From the NCBI GenBank assembly GCA_050633905.1, contig JBOEHJ010000060.1, positions 124,001 through 188,000 of the forward strand: 64,000 nt of DNA, in the 5' to 3' direction. Both the position numbers and the translations under genes were made by a program. The notes under the pieces were generated by a model that did no database searches, had not been told where the DNA came from, and saw only the letters and a list, made by a program, of their open reading frames with translations. Source of the DNA: JANQPX01 sp050633905. Its GTDB lineage: Bacteria > Pseudomonadota > Alphaproteobacteria > Geminicoccales > Geminicoccaceae. How positions within the stretch are numbered: position 1 is the stretch's first letter; every line of letters starts with the position of its first letter. This document shows, piece by piece, positions 28,371-36,135 of the stretch.

Positions 28371-29261
28371 ATGCCCAAGTCTATTGATTACAAACGCGTC
28401 GTCGTTACCACCGCTGCCGACAGCGGTTATTTCGAGATGTTCAAGGGAATGATTCATTCCCTTCGAAGCTTTCCTTCCGGCGTGGATCTAGATATTCGAG
28501 CCTTTGATCTGGGTCTCAAGGACAATGAGCGGGAATGGCTGGAAAACAAAGGGGTCGTTTTCGCTGAGCCACAATGGCATATGGGTCTGAAAGACGGCAT
28601 GATGCCTTATTGGCATTTAGCGGAAATAGTGCGCCCCTATGTTCGCGAGTATTTCCCGGACTACGATCATTATATGTGGCTCGATCCTGATCTCTGGCTG
28701 CAGGATGGCGACGTGATCGATCGGCTGATCACTGGTTCCCAGGAATATGGTGCGGCCATCGCCCATGAGGCCGACAAGTCCTACAAACTCCAAGCCTGGC
28801 ATATTGGCTGGAATCTTAAGCATAAGATTTTGGGCCTGGGCTTGAAAGACGGCCTGACCCTGATGATCAAACCGCAGCTGAATTGCGGGGTCTATTGCGT
28901 CGCCGCCGATGCACCCCATTGGGAAGCCTGGGCAACACGGCTGAAAAGTGCTGTCGATGCCACCTGCCGCGTCGCACCGCATAGCCAGTTCACCTTCAAT
29001 CAGATCTATTATTGCGACAAGCTACCGATGCAGATCCTTGATTCGGCCGACAATTGGATCTGCGATCGGGCCCCACCAGTTTGGGATGACGAAAAACACT
29101 GCTATTGTAAGCCCTATGCGCCTTTCAAGCCGCTTTCCCTGCTGCATCTGGCAGGCCCGGCGAAAAAACGCTCCTATGACATCAAGACCACATCAGGCGG
29201 GGAACTGCCGGATGTCAGCTTGCAATACCGCCAGCATCTTGAAGCAATTGCCGCAGAATAG
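28371..29261 (+). CDS. GT-A-type glycosyltransferase-like protein (GT8-like)
   Basis: A 296-residue protein with the GT-A pattern: RVVVTTAADSGYFEMFKGMIHSL at the N-terminus, then HYMWLDPDLWLQDGDVIDRL near residues 100-120, where DPD would be the metal/nucleotide-sugar DxD. GAAIAHEAD, LNCGVYCVAADAPHWEAW and SQFTFNQIYYCDKLPMQILD resemble the acceptor-side region of GT8-like transferases. There is no signal peptide or membrane segment. It is 11 bases downstream of a flavoprotein gene and presumably shares its mRNA. Donor and acceptor are unknown. Confidence 0.6.
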   Translation: MPKSIDYKRVVVTTAADSGYFEMFKGMIHSLRSFPSGVDLDIRAFDLGLKDNEREWLENKGVVFAEPQWHMGLKDGMMPYWHLAEIVRPYVREYFPDYDHYMWLDPDLWLQDGDVIDRLITGSQEYGAAIAHEADKSYKLQAWHIGWNLKHKILGLGLKDGLTLMIKPQLNCGVYCVAADAPHWEAWATRLKSAVDATCRVAPHSQFTFNQIYYCDKLPMQILDSADNWICDRAPPVWDDEKHCYCKPYAPFKPLSLLHLAGPAKKRSYDIKTTSGGELPDVSLQYRQHLEAIAAE

Positions 29262-29416
29262 CTGGCCAGCAATACGAGGGTCATCTTGTGATCGCATGAT
29301 CGGTTGCGGAATGAGACTCAGCAAAAGAAACAGAACGGAATGACACGAGACTAATTCGAAGTAATTTTTATAAATAACAAAGACTTAACGAAAAATCTCC
29401 CCTTGGCATGCTTCTT

Positions 29417-29443
29417 GATTGGTAAAAAACCAATCGGCTTTTT
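29417..29443 (+). terminator. Candidate rho-independent terminator
   Basis: Perfect 7-bp stem GATTGGT/ACCAATC with an AAAAA loop (29417-29435), then GGCTTTTT. It lies 156 bases after the glycosyltransferase stop and 57 before the small gene at 29500, so it may end the flavoprotein-glycosyltransferase mRNA or attenuate the next gene. Confidence 0.5.
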
Positions 29444-29499
29444 CTGGATTGAAGCTGGTTCAGTTCTGATCCACAACAAGCAGCCTCAAGGGGAGGATG

Positions 29500-29745
29500 A
29501 TGATCATTCCCGAAACAAATGCCATCAAAGCGTATCATCTTGAAGAGCGTGCCCTGCATGTCGCCCTGTTGGCATTTCGTTGCGCAAGACAAGATGACGA
29601 GAAGCAAGATAAAGCCGCTGCGATTGCCCTCAAAGCCTATCTCGCCATCGCGCCAGGTGATGCCGACGCCTCCGACAAGGTGATCGAGTGCATTGCGAAC
29701 GCCGTGCAACGCTATCCCCACTTTCTGATCCCGGAGCTGGACTGA
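29500..29745 (+). CDS. Small hypothetical protein, 81 residues
   Basis: Not recognised. Coding is supported by a strong ribosome site (GGGGAGG at 29490-29496) directly before ATGATG and by even, helix-friendly composition (EERALHVALLAFRCARQDDE, KAAAIALKAYLAIAPGDADA). It looks like a compact cytoplasmic all-helical protein with no signal peptide or membrane segment. Either ATG (29497 or 29500) could be used; the second has the better spacing, though still short. It has no close partner: a probable terminator lies before it and a palindromic repeat after it. Confidence 0.5.
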   Translation: MIIPETNAIKAYHLEERALHVALLAFRCARQDDEKQDKAAAIALKAYLAIAPGDADASDKVIECIANAVQRYPHFLIPELD

Positions 29746-30446
29746 TCCGCAATAGCGGCGATCATTTGAACTCGATTTTCGACATCTCGGGTCTCTTCCT
29801 TGTCGGAAATGAAGACTAAGGAAGTTCAAGCCCCAGGGGAGGTGGTCGGGTCACCCGAGGCTCGGAGCTTTCCTAAGTAGAGCACAGTGACAATTCATCA
29901 GGCCCTGTTCGATCGATCGCTTGAGCTTTTTGTCGAGCGAACAACGTCATCAACAGCCCACTCCTCCTCACAACTACCCGCAGGACCACATGATATTGGG
30001 GTGGTCAGGAGGGGAAGTGAGCTGAAACCGAATGATCGAAAAGTGCCCCAACGAAGCCTAACTTCTGGACACGACACTCTCCGACCTGGTCCATGGGGTC
30101 CTGGGAACCCGACTGGCCGCAGGGAAGTGGGGCGAGGCTCAGACTCCCAGGCCCCCATGGACCAGGTCGAAGAGCGTAGAAGCACGGGGTTAACATTTGC
30201 TTGCTTGATCGCTGAGAAAGATAAAATGGTCACCAAAGCCTAGCGCCTTTACGTGTCAGGCCAATCCAGCCCGTTGACCTCAGGTCAGCCGAACCGATCA
30301 AGGGATTCAGCGGGCTGGTTGAACATGACTTGGAAACAGGCTCGATAAAAATGGCGGGTTGACTTAGCCTATCGAAGATCTCAGGAATGATGGCTGATTT
30401 GACCTGATTTCTCCACCATATCGCCGCTCCGAAAAGGCCGTCCACC
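29746..30446. other. Gene-free stretch containing palindromic element copy A
   Basis: About 700 bases without a supportable gene. The main content is the palindromic repeat listed at 30050-30195. A second Shine-Dalgarno-like AGGGGAGGTGG occurs at about 29835 but is not followed by a convincing frame. Positions 30300-30446 lead into the aminotransferase gene. Confidence 0.45.
30050..30195 (-). repeat. Dispersed palindromic element, copy A (inverted orientation)
   Basis: Core at 30082-30169. Left arm 30082-30106 (CGACCTGGTCCATGGGGTCC, then TGGGA) pairs with right arm 30145-30169 over 25 bp with one mismatch. Outside the core, GTTAAC at 30189-30194 and AACGAAGCCTAACTTCTGG from 30050 match, on the opposite strand, the outer arms of copies C and E, giving about 146 bp in all. 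It lies between a small gene and the aminotransferase. Confidence 0.85.
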
Positions 30447-31313
30447 ATGCAAGACAATGCGTCAACAGCGCTCAACACTGCTTATGTCAATGGCGACTTC
30501 ATACCTGAGGACCAAGCAAAGATTTCGATCTTCGATCGCGGGTTTCTTTTCGGCGATGGGATCTATGAGGTCACGCCGGTGATCGACGGCAGGTTGGTGG
30601 ATCGCGCCGCCCATATGCAGCGCCTGCAGCGCTCGCTCGGCGAAGTCAGGATCGAGCCACCAGTTCCCATCGACGAGATCGATCGGCTACAAGCTGAATT
30701 GGTGATGAGAAACGATATCACCGAGGGGCGGGTTTATCTCCAGGTGAGCCGCGGCGTTGCCGAACGCGATTTTCCTTTTCCCAAGGATCCCAAACCCTCT
30801 TTGGTAATGTTCGCCCGTCAGGTACCGTTTTTGGACACGAAGGCGTCCAAATGCGGTATTCGGGTGAAAACCGTGCCAGACCTTCGCTGGAAGCGCCGGG
30901 ATATCAAGACGGTGATGCTACTCGCTTCGGCGATGGCCAAGCAGGAAGCGATTGAAGCTGGCTTCGACGACGCCTGGATGGTGGAGGATGACCTGGTGAC
31001 CGAAGGCAGTTCCAACAACGCCTATATTATCAAAGACGGCCTGGTTCGCACCCGCCATCTCTCCAACGATATTCTACCAGGCTGTACGCGGCGCGCCCTT
31101 TTGGACCTGGCCACTGAAACCGATATCCAGATCCAAGAGCAGCCGTTCACCACAGATGAGGCCAAGTCGGCGGATGAAGCCTTCATTACATCCGCGACCA
31201 ATCTGGTCATGCCGGTAGTGGGCATTGATGAGGCGACGATAGGCGACGGCAGCCCAGGCCCGCTGACCAAGCGCCTGCGCAATTTGTATATCGAGAACGC
31301 CAGATCAACCTGA
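30447..31313 (+). CDS. dat: D-amino-acid aminotransferase (class IV, PLP)
   Basis: Fold-type IV transaminase that moves the amino group of D-alanine and other D-amino acids to 2-oxo acids. NTAYVNGDFIPEDQAKISIFDRGFLFGDGIYEV is the family N-terminus; the PLP lysine is in RDIKTVMLLASAMAKQEAIE; WMVEDDLVTEGSSNNAYIIKDG and ITSATNLVMPVVGIDE complete the cofactor site. The 288 residues are full length. It converges on a D-2-hydroxyacid dehydrogenase at 31609-32547, which could handle the 2-oxo products, with repeat copy B between them. A branched-chain or 4-amino-4-deoxychorismate-type activity is possible but less likely given the D-type signature. Confidence 0.85.
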   Translation: MQDNASTALNTAYVNGDFIPEDQAKISIFDRGFLFGDGIYEVTPVIDGRLVDRAAHMQRLQRSLGEVRIEPPVPIDEIDRLQAELVMRNDITEGRVYLQVSRGVAERDFPFPKDPKPSLVMFARQVPFLDTKASKCGIRVKTVPDLRWKRRDIKTVMLLASAMAKQEAIEAGFDDAWMVEDDLVTEGSSNNAYIIKDGLVRTRHLSNDILPGCTRRALLDLATETDIQIQEQPFTTDEAKSADEAFITSATNLVMPVVGIDEATIGDGSPGPLTKRLRNLYIENARST

Positions 31314-31415
31314 GCGGTCGAGCCGACACCGCAGTCATCACCTTCTCCCAGAGGCAACCGAACGATATTTCAGCCTCTTTATTTGCGTTGGATCTGCCCG
31401 TAGCAATTAACCTCG

Positions 31416-31575
31416 CTTTAACCAGCCCCTAACAGGCTACTGCCATCTTGCTGGTCCATGCGACCCTGGGAGTCTGCCCGCCCGCGAGCTTCCATCGGGC
31501 ATGGAGCACACTCCCAGGGCCGCATGGACCAACGAAACTTGCCCTCTACGGCACACGGATGGATAAAGAAGGGGT
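31416..31575. repeat. Dispersed palindromic element, copy B
   Basis: Core 31452-31531: TGGTCCATGCGACCCTGGGA begins the left arm (31452-31473), pairing with 31510-31531 over 22 bp with one mismatch. The outer arms are more diverged (CTTTAACC at about 31416-31423, GGGGTAAAG at about 31571). It lies exactly between the convergent ends of dat and the D-2-hydroxyacid dehydrogenase. Confidence 0.8.
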
Positions 31576-31608
31576 AAAGTAAGGGGAAAAGGTCCAGTCC
31601 AGGCAGCG

Positions 31609-32547
31609 CTAGGCCGCGCCGCGCCGGCGCTCGGAGGCGAGGATGTCGAGAGCCATTTTTAGCAGGCGTTCGGAGGCTTCCCTGGTCATGAAGCCGGCAT
31701 GGGGGGTCAGCGTGGTGTTGGCGAGCCTGGCGAGCGGGTGATCGGCCTGGATCGGCTCATCCTCGAACACGTCGAGAGCGGCATGAGCAATACGTTCTGC
31801 CTCGAGTAGATCGACCAAGACAGCCTCATCCAGCACAGCACCACGTGCCGTATTGACCAGGATAGCGTTCTTTTTCAAAAGGTTCAGGCGTTTCCTGTCG
31901 ATCATGCCCTTGGTCTCGTCGTTGAGCGCCAGATGAAGTGAGACGACATCTGCCTGACCGAGCAAGTCGTCCAGCTCAACAAAGGTGGCCGGCAAATCCC
32001 CGGCGAGGCCGCTTCTGTTCCAGGCGATGACCTTCATGCCGAGCGCCGAGCCGAGCCTGATCATCTCCTTGCCGATACCACCTGTTCCAACGATGCCGAG
32101 CGTTTTGCCGGCGAGTTCGATGCCATCCATCGGCTCAAAACTGCCGGCTCTTAGGGCTCGATCCATGGAGGCGACTTTTCGGGCAGCGGCAAACATGAGG
32201 GCGATTGCATGTTCGGCAACGCTGCGATCGCCATAGCCACCATAGGCACGGATGCGAATGCCAAGGCGGTCGGCGGCTTCCAGATCAATGAAGCTTCCGG
32301 CCCCCAGCCCCAGGAACACGATGACCTTGAGCTTGGGACAGGCTTTCAGCAACGCCTCATCCATGTTGGTGTGATCGTTCAGGGCGAATTCGGCATCACT
32401 CAGCAGATCGATCACCTGCTCTGCCGTGGGGCTACCGACATTGATCTCGAGATCCGGCACGATGCGGGCGAGCTCATGGTGATAAAGGCCGTGAAGGAAG
32501 GAGGGACAGTCGATGAAGATTGATTTTCCCGCCGAGACCATCGTCAA
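31609..32547 (-). CDS. D-isomer-specific 2-hydroxyacid dehydrogenase
   Basis: Cytoplasmic NAD(P)-dependent enzyme reducing 2-oxo acids to D-2-hydroxy acids or the reverse. The nucleotide-binding motif is TLGIVGTGGIGKEMIRLGSALG; the catalytic Arg is in VNTARGAVLDEAVLVDLLE, the Glu in AALDVFEDEPIQ, and the His in TTLTPHAGFMTREA. Length is 312 residues. A GTGGTATGACCAC inverted repeat 18 bases before its start suggests control by a FadR-subfamily GntR regulator; these often sense hydroxy or carboxylic acids. No such regulator is in the window. The exact substrate is unknown. Confidence 0.88.
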   Translation of the reverse strand: MTMVSAGKSIFIDCPSFLHGLYHHELARIVPDLEINVGSPTAEQVIDLLSDAEFALNDHTNMDEALLKACPKLKVIVFLGLGAGSFIDLEAADRLGIRIRAYGGYGDRSVAEHAIALMFAAARKVASMDRALRAGSFEPMDGIELAGKTLGIVGTGGIGKEMIRLGSALGMKVIAWNRSGLAGDLPATFVELDDLLGQADVVSLHLALNDETKGMIDRKRLNLLKKNAILVNTARGAVLDEAVLVDLLEAERIAHAALDVFEDEPIQADHPLARLANTTLTPHAGFMTREASERLLKMALDILASERRRGAA

Positions 32548-32565
32548 ATCACTCCCGCTTTAATT

Positions 32566-32578
32566 GTGGTATGACCAC
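32566..32578. promoter_or_regulatory. GntR/FadR-type operator candidate (GTGGTATGACCAC)
   Basis: Exact reverse complement of the site at 7744-7756, and placed almost identically (18 against 16 bases) before a start codon. Matches TNGTNNNACNA. It would control the D-2-hydroxyacid dehydrogenase. Confidence 0.5.
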
Positions 32579-32712
32579 GTCGTGGATTGCCGTCGCCTTC
32601 GAAGAAAGGGCCTGATCATCCAAGGGTATGCGGCCCTTTGTCGGTAGAGTGCCAAAGCTCGTTGGCAGCGAAAAGGCCAATAGGCCGTTCGCAAGGCTGT
32701 CGTGAAAGAAAA

Positions 32713-32860
32713 TGTTAACCCTTTACTTCTAGGCTCGTGGATCAGGTCCATGGGATCCTGGGAGTTTGAGCCTTGCTCCCTTGCCTATCGGCGGACGGAT
32801 TCCGAGGATCTCATGGACTAAGTTATGAGTATCATGCCCTTGAGTTAAGGCTTTGTTAAC
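32713..32860 (+). repeat. Dispersed palindromic element, copy C
   Basis: Core 32744-32820. The left arm GGTCCATGGGATCCTGGGAG is intact, while the right arm (TCCGAGGATCTCATGGACTA) has several changes. The loop contains TTGCCTATCGGC, shared with copy E. Outer arms are TGTTAACCCTTTACTTCTAG at the left and GTTAAGGCTTTGTTAAC at the right; total 148 bp. It lies between the start of the dehydrogenase and the 3' end of the lipoprotein gene. Confidence 0.85.
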
Positions 32861-32965
32861 TTTGGACAGAAGAACACCTGATCAGAATTCGGAAGATGTC
32901 ACTTGCGGGGCATGGAATGTATTGATTTCGATCCTCGTCACAAGATTCCCCATGAAGCAATTGGT

Positions 32966-32980
32966 GAGGTCATACCACTA
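32966..32980. promoter_or_regulatory. Variant of the GntR-type site at a gene end
   Basis: GAGGTCATACCACTA: one change in the left arm from the 7744 site. On the minus strand the TAG stop of the lipoprotein gene is part of it (CTAGTGGTATGACC). As an operator its position makes little sense, so the match may be shared sequence rather than function. Confidence 0.25.
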
Positions 32981-34168
32981 GCAGATCGACGGGAGATCCT
33001 TCGCCATTCTCTCGATAAAGGCCGTCGGATCGATCTTGCTCGGTCGGCCGTCTCCCAAGATTTCATCAAAAAGCGCCAGCCAATCCTCGGCACCTTCATA
33101 CCAATAGGAAAGCGCCATCTGATGCACCAGCGGCTTCATCGGTGGCAAGGTATTGTAGTCGGCACCTGGCGGTCCATCGCGTCCCGGCAAGCTGCGCCGC
33201 TCGCCGAGCCAGCCCTGGAAAGTGTAGAACGCGTCATCTGGTCTCAAAAAAGCGAGTGTTGGATCGATGGCGATGGCGGGATCGGTCATGTCGTCAGCAG
33301 CCAGCCAAGGCGCCTTGCCGTCGGCGACCATGTAGCGGGCACCATCCGGGTCCATGAACGACATGGCACGGCGCCTGGTAGGGGATGATTGGTGCGGGTA
33401 AAGCTCGTTGGAACGGATCGCAATATCCACCTCGATGCGATCGTCGGCGGGTAGGGCTAGTCGCCCTGCCGTGTCTTGGTCACTTAAAAGATAGGTACGT
33501 TGATAATTATGCTGCTGGAAGGTCACGGCAATCGGTTGCAGCCCCTGCTCTTTGAATGGCGCCAAGGCCATCGTTACGGCGGTGTAGTGGTCGAGCTGGT
33601 GCCAATCCTCAAGATCGGCTACGCCGCCGAGGGCTACTGCCTGCCACCAGGGAACACCGGCTGGCAAGCCGGAAAACCGAAAAACCAGATGATAGCTGAG
33701 AAAGGTCAGTGGCAATGCATCGGTACAACTCGGCCATGAAATATTTTCCCTGGCGACCCGTCCATAGACGATCGGGTTGACCGGTTCTGTTCCCGATCGA
33801 TGGGTGAAGACCATAGCAGGATCGGCTTTGTGGGCATTCAGGAGGTCTTGGGTGACCCGATCGCTGATCTGCCGACCATCGCCATCGATCAACCGACCGA
33901 AGGCGATGTAATCTCGATAAAAATCGATCGGCCCTTTATGACCTGCCGGCAGATAAAAGCGTGGCTTGTAGTGGCGCAGCAGCGCCTCTTCATCGTCGGT
34001 CGGCAGTCCGCCGGACGGCGGGTTGTCCTCATACCAGGCAGCGAAGCCTGGATATTGGGAGAAATTGACCCCCCGATCCCCACAGCCAGCAAGAAAGACC
34101 ACCACTACAATGGCGGCCAGCCTCCGAAGGCGACCATCGCGATATGGAGAGACGAACGCCTCGGCCAT
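32978..34168 (-). CDS. Hypothetical lipoprotein, 396 residues
   Basis: Not recognised as a characterised family. From the ATG at 34168 the N-terminus is a lipoprotein signal: a basic stretch (SPYRDGRLRR), a hydrophobic core (LAAIVVVVF) and the lipobox LAGC followed by GDRG, so export and lipid attachment at the Cys are expected. The mature protein is hydrophilic and globular, rich in aromatics (PGFAAWYEDNPP, HYKPRFYLPAGHKGPIDFYRDYIAFG, WEDWHQLDHYTAVTMALAPF-like segments), which suggests a periplasmic or surface-attached domain. The frame extends upstream to 34243 but that would bury the signal. No operon partner. Confidence 0.65.
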   Translation of the reverse strand: MAEAFVSPYRDGRLRRLAAIVVVVFLAGCGDRGVNFSQYPGFAAWYEDNPPSGGLPTDDEEALLRHYKPRFYLPAGHKGPIDFYRDYIAFGRLIDGDGRQISDRVTQDLLNAHKADPAMVFTHRSGTEPVNPIVYGRVARENISWPSCTDALPLTFLSYHLVFRFSGLPAGVPWWQAVALGGVADLEDWHQLDHYTAVTMALAPFKEQGLQPIAVTFQQHNYQRTYLLSDQDTAGRLALPADDRIEVDIAIRSNELYPHQSSPTRRRAMSFMDPDGARYMVADGKAPWLAADDMTDPAIAIDPTLAFLRPDDAFYTFQGWLGERRSLPGRDGPPGADYNTLPPMKPLVHQMALSYWYEGAEDWLALFDEILGDGRPSKIDPTAFIERMAKDLPSIC

Positions 34169-34323
34169 AGCCGCAAAGAGGCGGGGTAAGCTCTGTTGGG
34201 AACGTTCGATATTTTCCACTAATAAATTGCTGTTTGTGATCATCGTTACATACGGCGGCAGTCAGCTGTTGAATAGTCGTATTCAAGATAACAGAGAAAT
34301 TAGATCATTCGAAGGAACTGGCG

Positions 34324-34446
34324 ATGACAAGAGGCTATCAGATCCATCTGGCAATCTGGCTCGTCGCAGCGACCGTTCTCTTGTCGTTGGTCGGTCTGAC
34401 GGCAGAACAGCCGCAAGTCTTAGCCATGACGCATCTTAGCGGCTGA
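34324..34446 (+). CDS. Small single-pass membrane protein, 40 residues
   Basis: Starts MTRGYQIHLAIWLVAATVLL and continues to LSG before TGA at 34444-34446. There is one hydrophobic segment (residues 9-26) and a short polar tail. AAGGA lies 7-8 bases before the ATG, a good ribosome site, and the gene fits neatly between its two neighbours. It is too short for homology recognition by eye. Function unknown; it could equally be a chance frame. Confidence 0.4.
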   Translation: MTRGYQIHLAIWLVAATVLLSLVGLTAEQPQVLAMTHLSG

Positions 34447-34556
34447 TCGCCGTGCACCCTCAAATTATGCGCCGAGCCAGCAGTCGTTCAGCAACAACTT
34501 GACAGGGGCATCTGCCGTTATTATTTAACAGTTTAGTTAAATAGTGTATCGGTGCC

Positions 34557-34946
34557 ATGAAAACTGATTCTGTAACAGCGACATTTGCAGCTCTCGCCGA
34601 CCCCACCAGGCGGGCGATCCTTGCCAGGCTCAGCCATGGGGAAGCCTCGGTCAGCGAGTTGTCGGAACCCTTTCCGATGTCGATGCCGGCGATCTCCAAA
34701 CATTTAAAAATCCTGGAAAAGGCAGACCTGATCACCAGGACAAAGTCAGCACAATGGCGCCAATGCAACCTCCGCCCGGAAGGATTTCGCATAGCGGCTG
34801 CCTGGCTCCAGGATTATGAGCGCTTCTGGTCGGAAAGCTTCGATCGCCTAGCCGAGCATTTGACGAGGGCTGAGGACCCAGACAGGCACCCTACTCATCC
34901 GATTGAGCCCAGCGGTGGCAAAGGACGACAAGATGACGATAGCTGA
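34557..34946 (+). CDS. ArsR-family transcriptional regulator
   Basis: Winged-helix regulator of 129 residues: ATFAALADPTRRAILARLSHGEASVSELSEPFPMSMPAISKHLKILEKADLI is the ArsR-SmtB helix-turn-helix, with no metal-binding ELCVCDL cysteines. This is the subgroup typically paired with SRPBCC (AHSA1) proteins; the SRPBCC gene overlaps its 3' end. Probably a repressor of its own operon, responding to a small molecule or stress. An AT-rich stretch with TTTAACAGTTTAGTTAAA-like symmetry at about 34525-34545 directly before the start could be its operator. Confidence 0.88.
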   Translation: MKTDSVTATFAALADPTRRAILARLSHGEASVSELSEPFPMSMPAISKHLKILEKADLITRTKSAQWRQCNLRPEGFRIAAAWLQDYERFWSESFDRLAEHLTRAEDPDRHPTHPIEPSGGKGRQDDDS

Positions 34947-35403
34947 CCCGAAAGCGGTCTCTCCCATGGTCCTGCGCATGACACGCCATTTCGAGGCGCC
35001 GATCGATCGTGTATTCCGAGCCTTCGCCGATCCCGAAGAGCTAGTGAAATGGTGGGGCCCGACAGGCATGTCGGTGGTCGAGCACCAGATCGATGTCAGG
35101 GTCGGCGGGGCTTGGCGGACGACGATCCGGTCTGCGAAAGACGAAGACTTCACCATGTCCGGCGTCTATCGCGAGATCGTCGAACCCCATCGCTTAGTGT
35201 TCACTTGGGCCTGGCAACGCGATGGCCAACGCGGCCACGAAACTTTGGTAACTATCGACCTCGTAGGCGAAGGAAGCCACACAAAGCTCACTTTTTTGCA
35301 GGAGGTCTTTGAGAGCGAGGAGGCGCGCATCTCGCATCAAGGTGGTTGGTCGGAAAGCTTCGATTGCCTGGCCGCATCATTGGGAAATGGTGACATCGCT
35401 TAA
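34933..35403 (+). CDS. SRPBCC (AHSA1-like) domain protein
   Basis: Hydrophobic-ligand-binding fold of 156 residues. RHFEAPIDRVFRAFADPEELVKWWGPTGM is the standard AHSA1-like opening; GGAWRTTIRS, SGVYREIVEPHRLVFTWAW, and TKLTFLQEVF...GWSESFDCLAASL complete it. The start at 34933 overlaps the end of the ArsR gene by 14 bases, so the pair is translationally coupled. Such pairs are common in proteobacteria; the ligand is unknown. Confidence 0.88.
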   Translation: MTIADPKAVSPMVLRMTRHFEAPIDRVFRAFADPEELVKWWGPTGMSVVEHQIDVRVGGAWRTTIRSAKDEDFTMSGVYREIVEPHRLVFTWAWQRDGQRGHETLVTIDLVGEGSHTKLTFLQEVFESEEARISHQGGWSESFDCLAASLGNGDIA

Positions 35404-35418
35404 CGCGCGTCAGGTATT

Positions 35419-35566
35419 GTTAACCTTTTATCAATTCGAGCTCTGCATAAAATGAGTTAAGATCCATGGGATCCTGGGAGTCCGAGCCCTGCCTATACTT
35501 TCCGGCGGGCGATCGGATTCCCTGGGTCGCATGGACCACGAGGAAACGTGTCATGCTATAGTTAAC
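35419..35566 (+). repeat. Dispersed palindromic element, copy D
   Basis: Core 35461-35538: GATCCATGGGATCCTGGGAG on the left, CCCTGGGTCGCATGGACCA on the right. Outer arms: TGTTAACCTTTTATC at the left and ACGTGTCATGCTATAGTTAAC at the right. Total 148 bp. It lies between the convergent ends of the SRPBCC and TerB-like genes. Confidence 0.85.
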
Positions 35567-35627
35567 ATGAGCTTAACCGGCTCGGATCTTAGGAATGTCG
35601 AGATCAGGTCACCTAGCCGTTTGTCGT

Positions 35628-36092
35628 TCAGGTCAGACCCAACCGAGCAAGGACCCGTTTTCGCGCTTCACCGCTTTCTCGATCGGGGACATAGAGCAGG
35701 CCGGTGACCCGTCGGATCAGGCTGGCCTCGTAGTCGTGAAGCTCACCATCGGCATAGGCAACCTCCCACAACATTTCAATAAGGGCGATCCGCTCTACCT
35801 GGTCGAAACCATCCTTGATCGATCGGGTAAAGCCTTGCCATTCAACGCTGTCGCTGCTGGCTTCTTCACCTGCTGCCAACAGTGCCTTGGCCTCGTCCGA
35901 GGAGAGTGCAAAATTGTTCTCGAGCAAGGCTTCGATCCGGGCGCGCTCGACATCATCGAAGGCGCTATCCAGACTTGCCGCTTCGACCATGAGTGCTGCC
36001 GCAGCCAGCTGCTTCTCTTCGAAGCTATGGGACGTTTTTTTGCCGGCGGCAGCGGCGTTATCACCGATCAAGCGCTTTAGACGTGCAAACAT
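35628..36092 (-). CDS. TerB-like protein
   Basis: A 154-residue, all-helical protein of the tellurite-resistance TerB-like superfamily: EEKQLAAAALMVEAASLDSAFDDVERARIEALLENNFALSSDEAKALL and QVERIALIEMLWEVAYADGELHDYEASLIRRVTGLLYV, where the acidic ADGELHDYE pattern is characteristic. Members of this stand-alone group are widespread in alphaproteobacteria with no established function; the resistance name is historical. The 3' end converges on the SRPBCC gene across repeat copy D. trkH lies 44 bases upstream on the same strand and may be co-transcribed. Confidence 0.82.
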   Translation of the reverse strand: MFARLKRLIGDNAAAAGKKTSHSFEEKQLAAAALMVEAASLDSAFDDVERARIEALLENNFALSSDEAKALLAAGEEASSDSVEWQGFTRSIKDGFDQVERIALIEMLWEVAYADGELHDYEASLIRRVTGLLYVPDRESGEARKRVLARLGLT

Positions 36093-36135
36093 CGAGAGGT
36101 CTTTCGTTATGGTCGCGCGACGCCCGGCATATGGC

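Noticed and set aside
29887..30243. 118-codon forward frame (and overlapping reverse frames) in 29.9-30.2 kb
   Set aside because: The frame runs straight through palindromic element copy A, has low-complexity composition and no good ribosome site.
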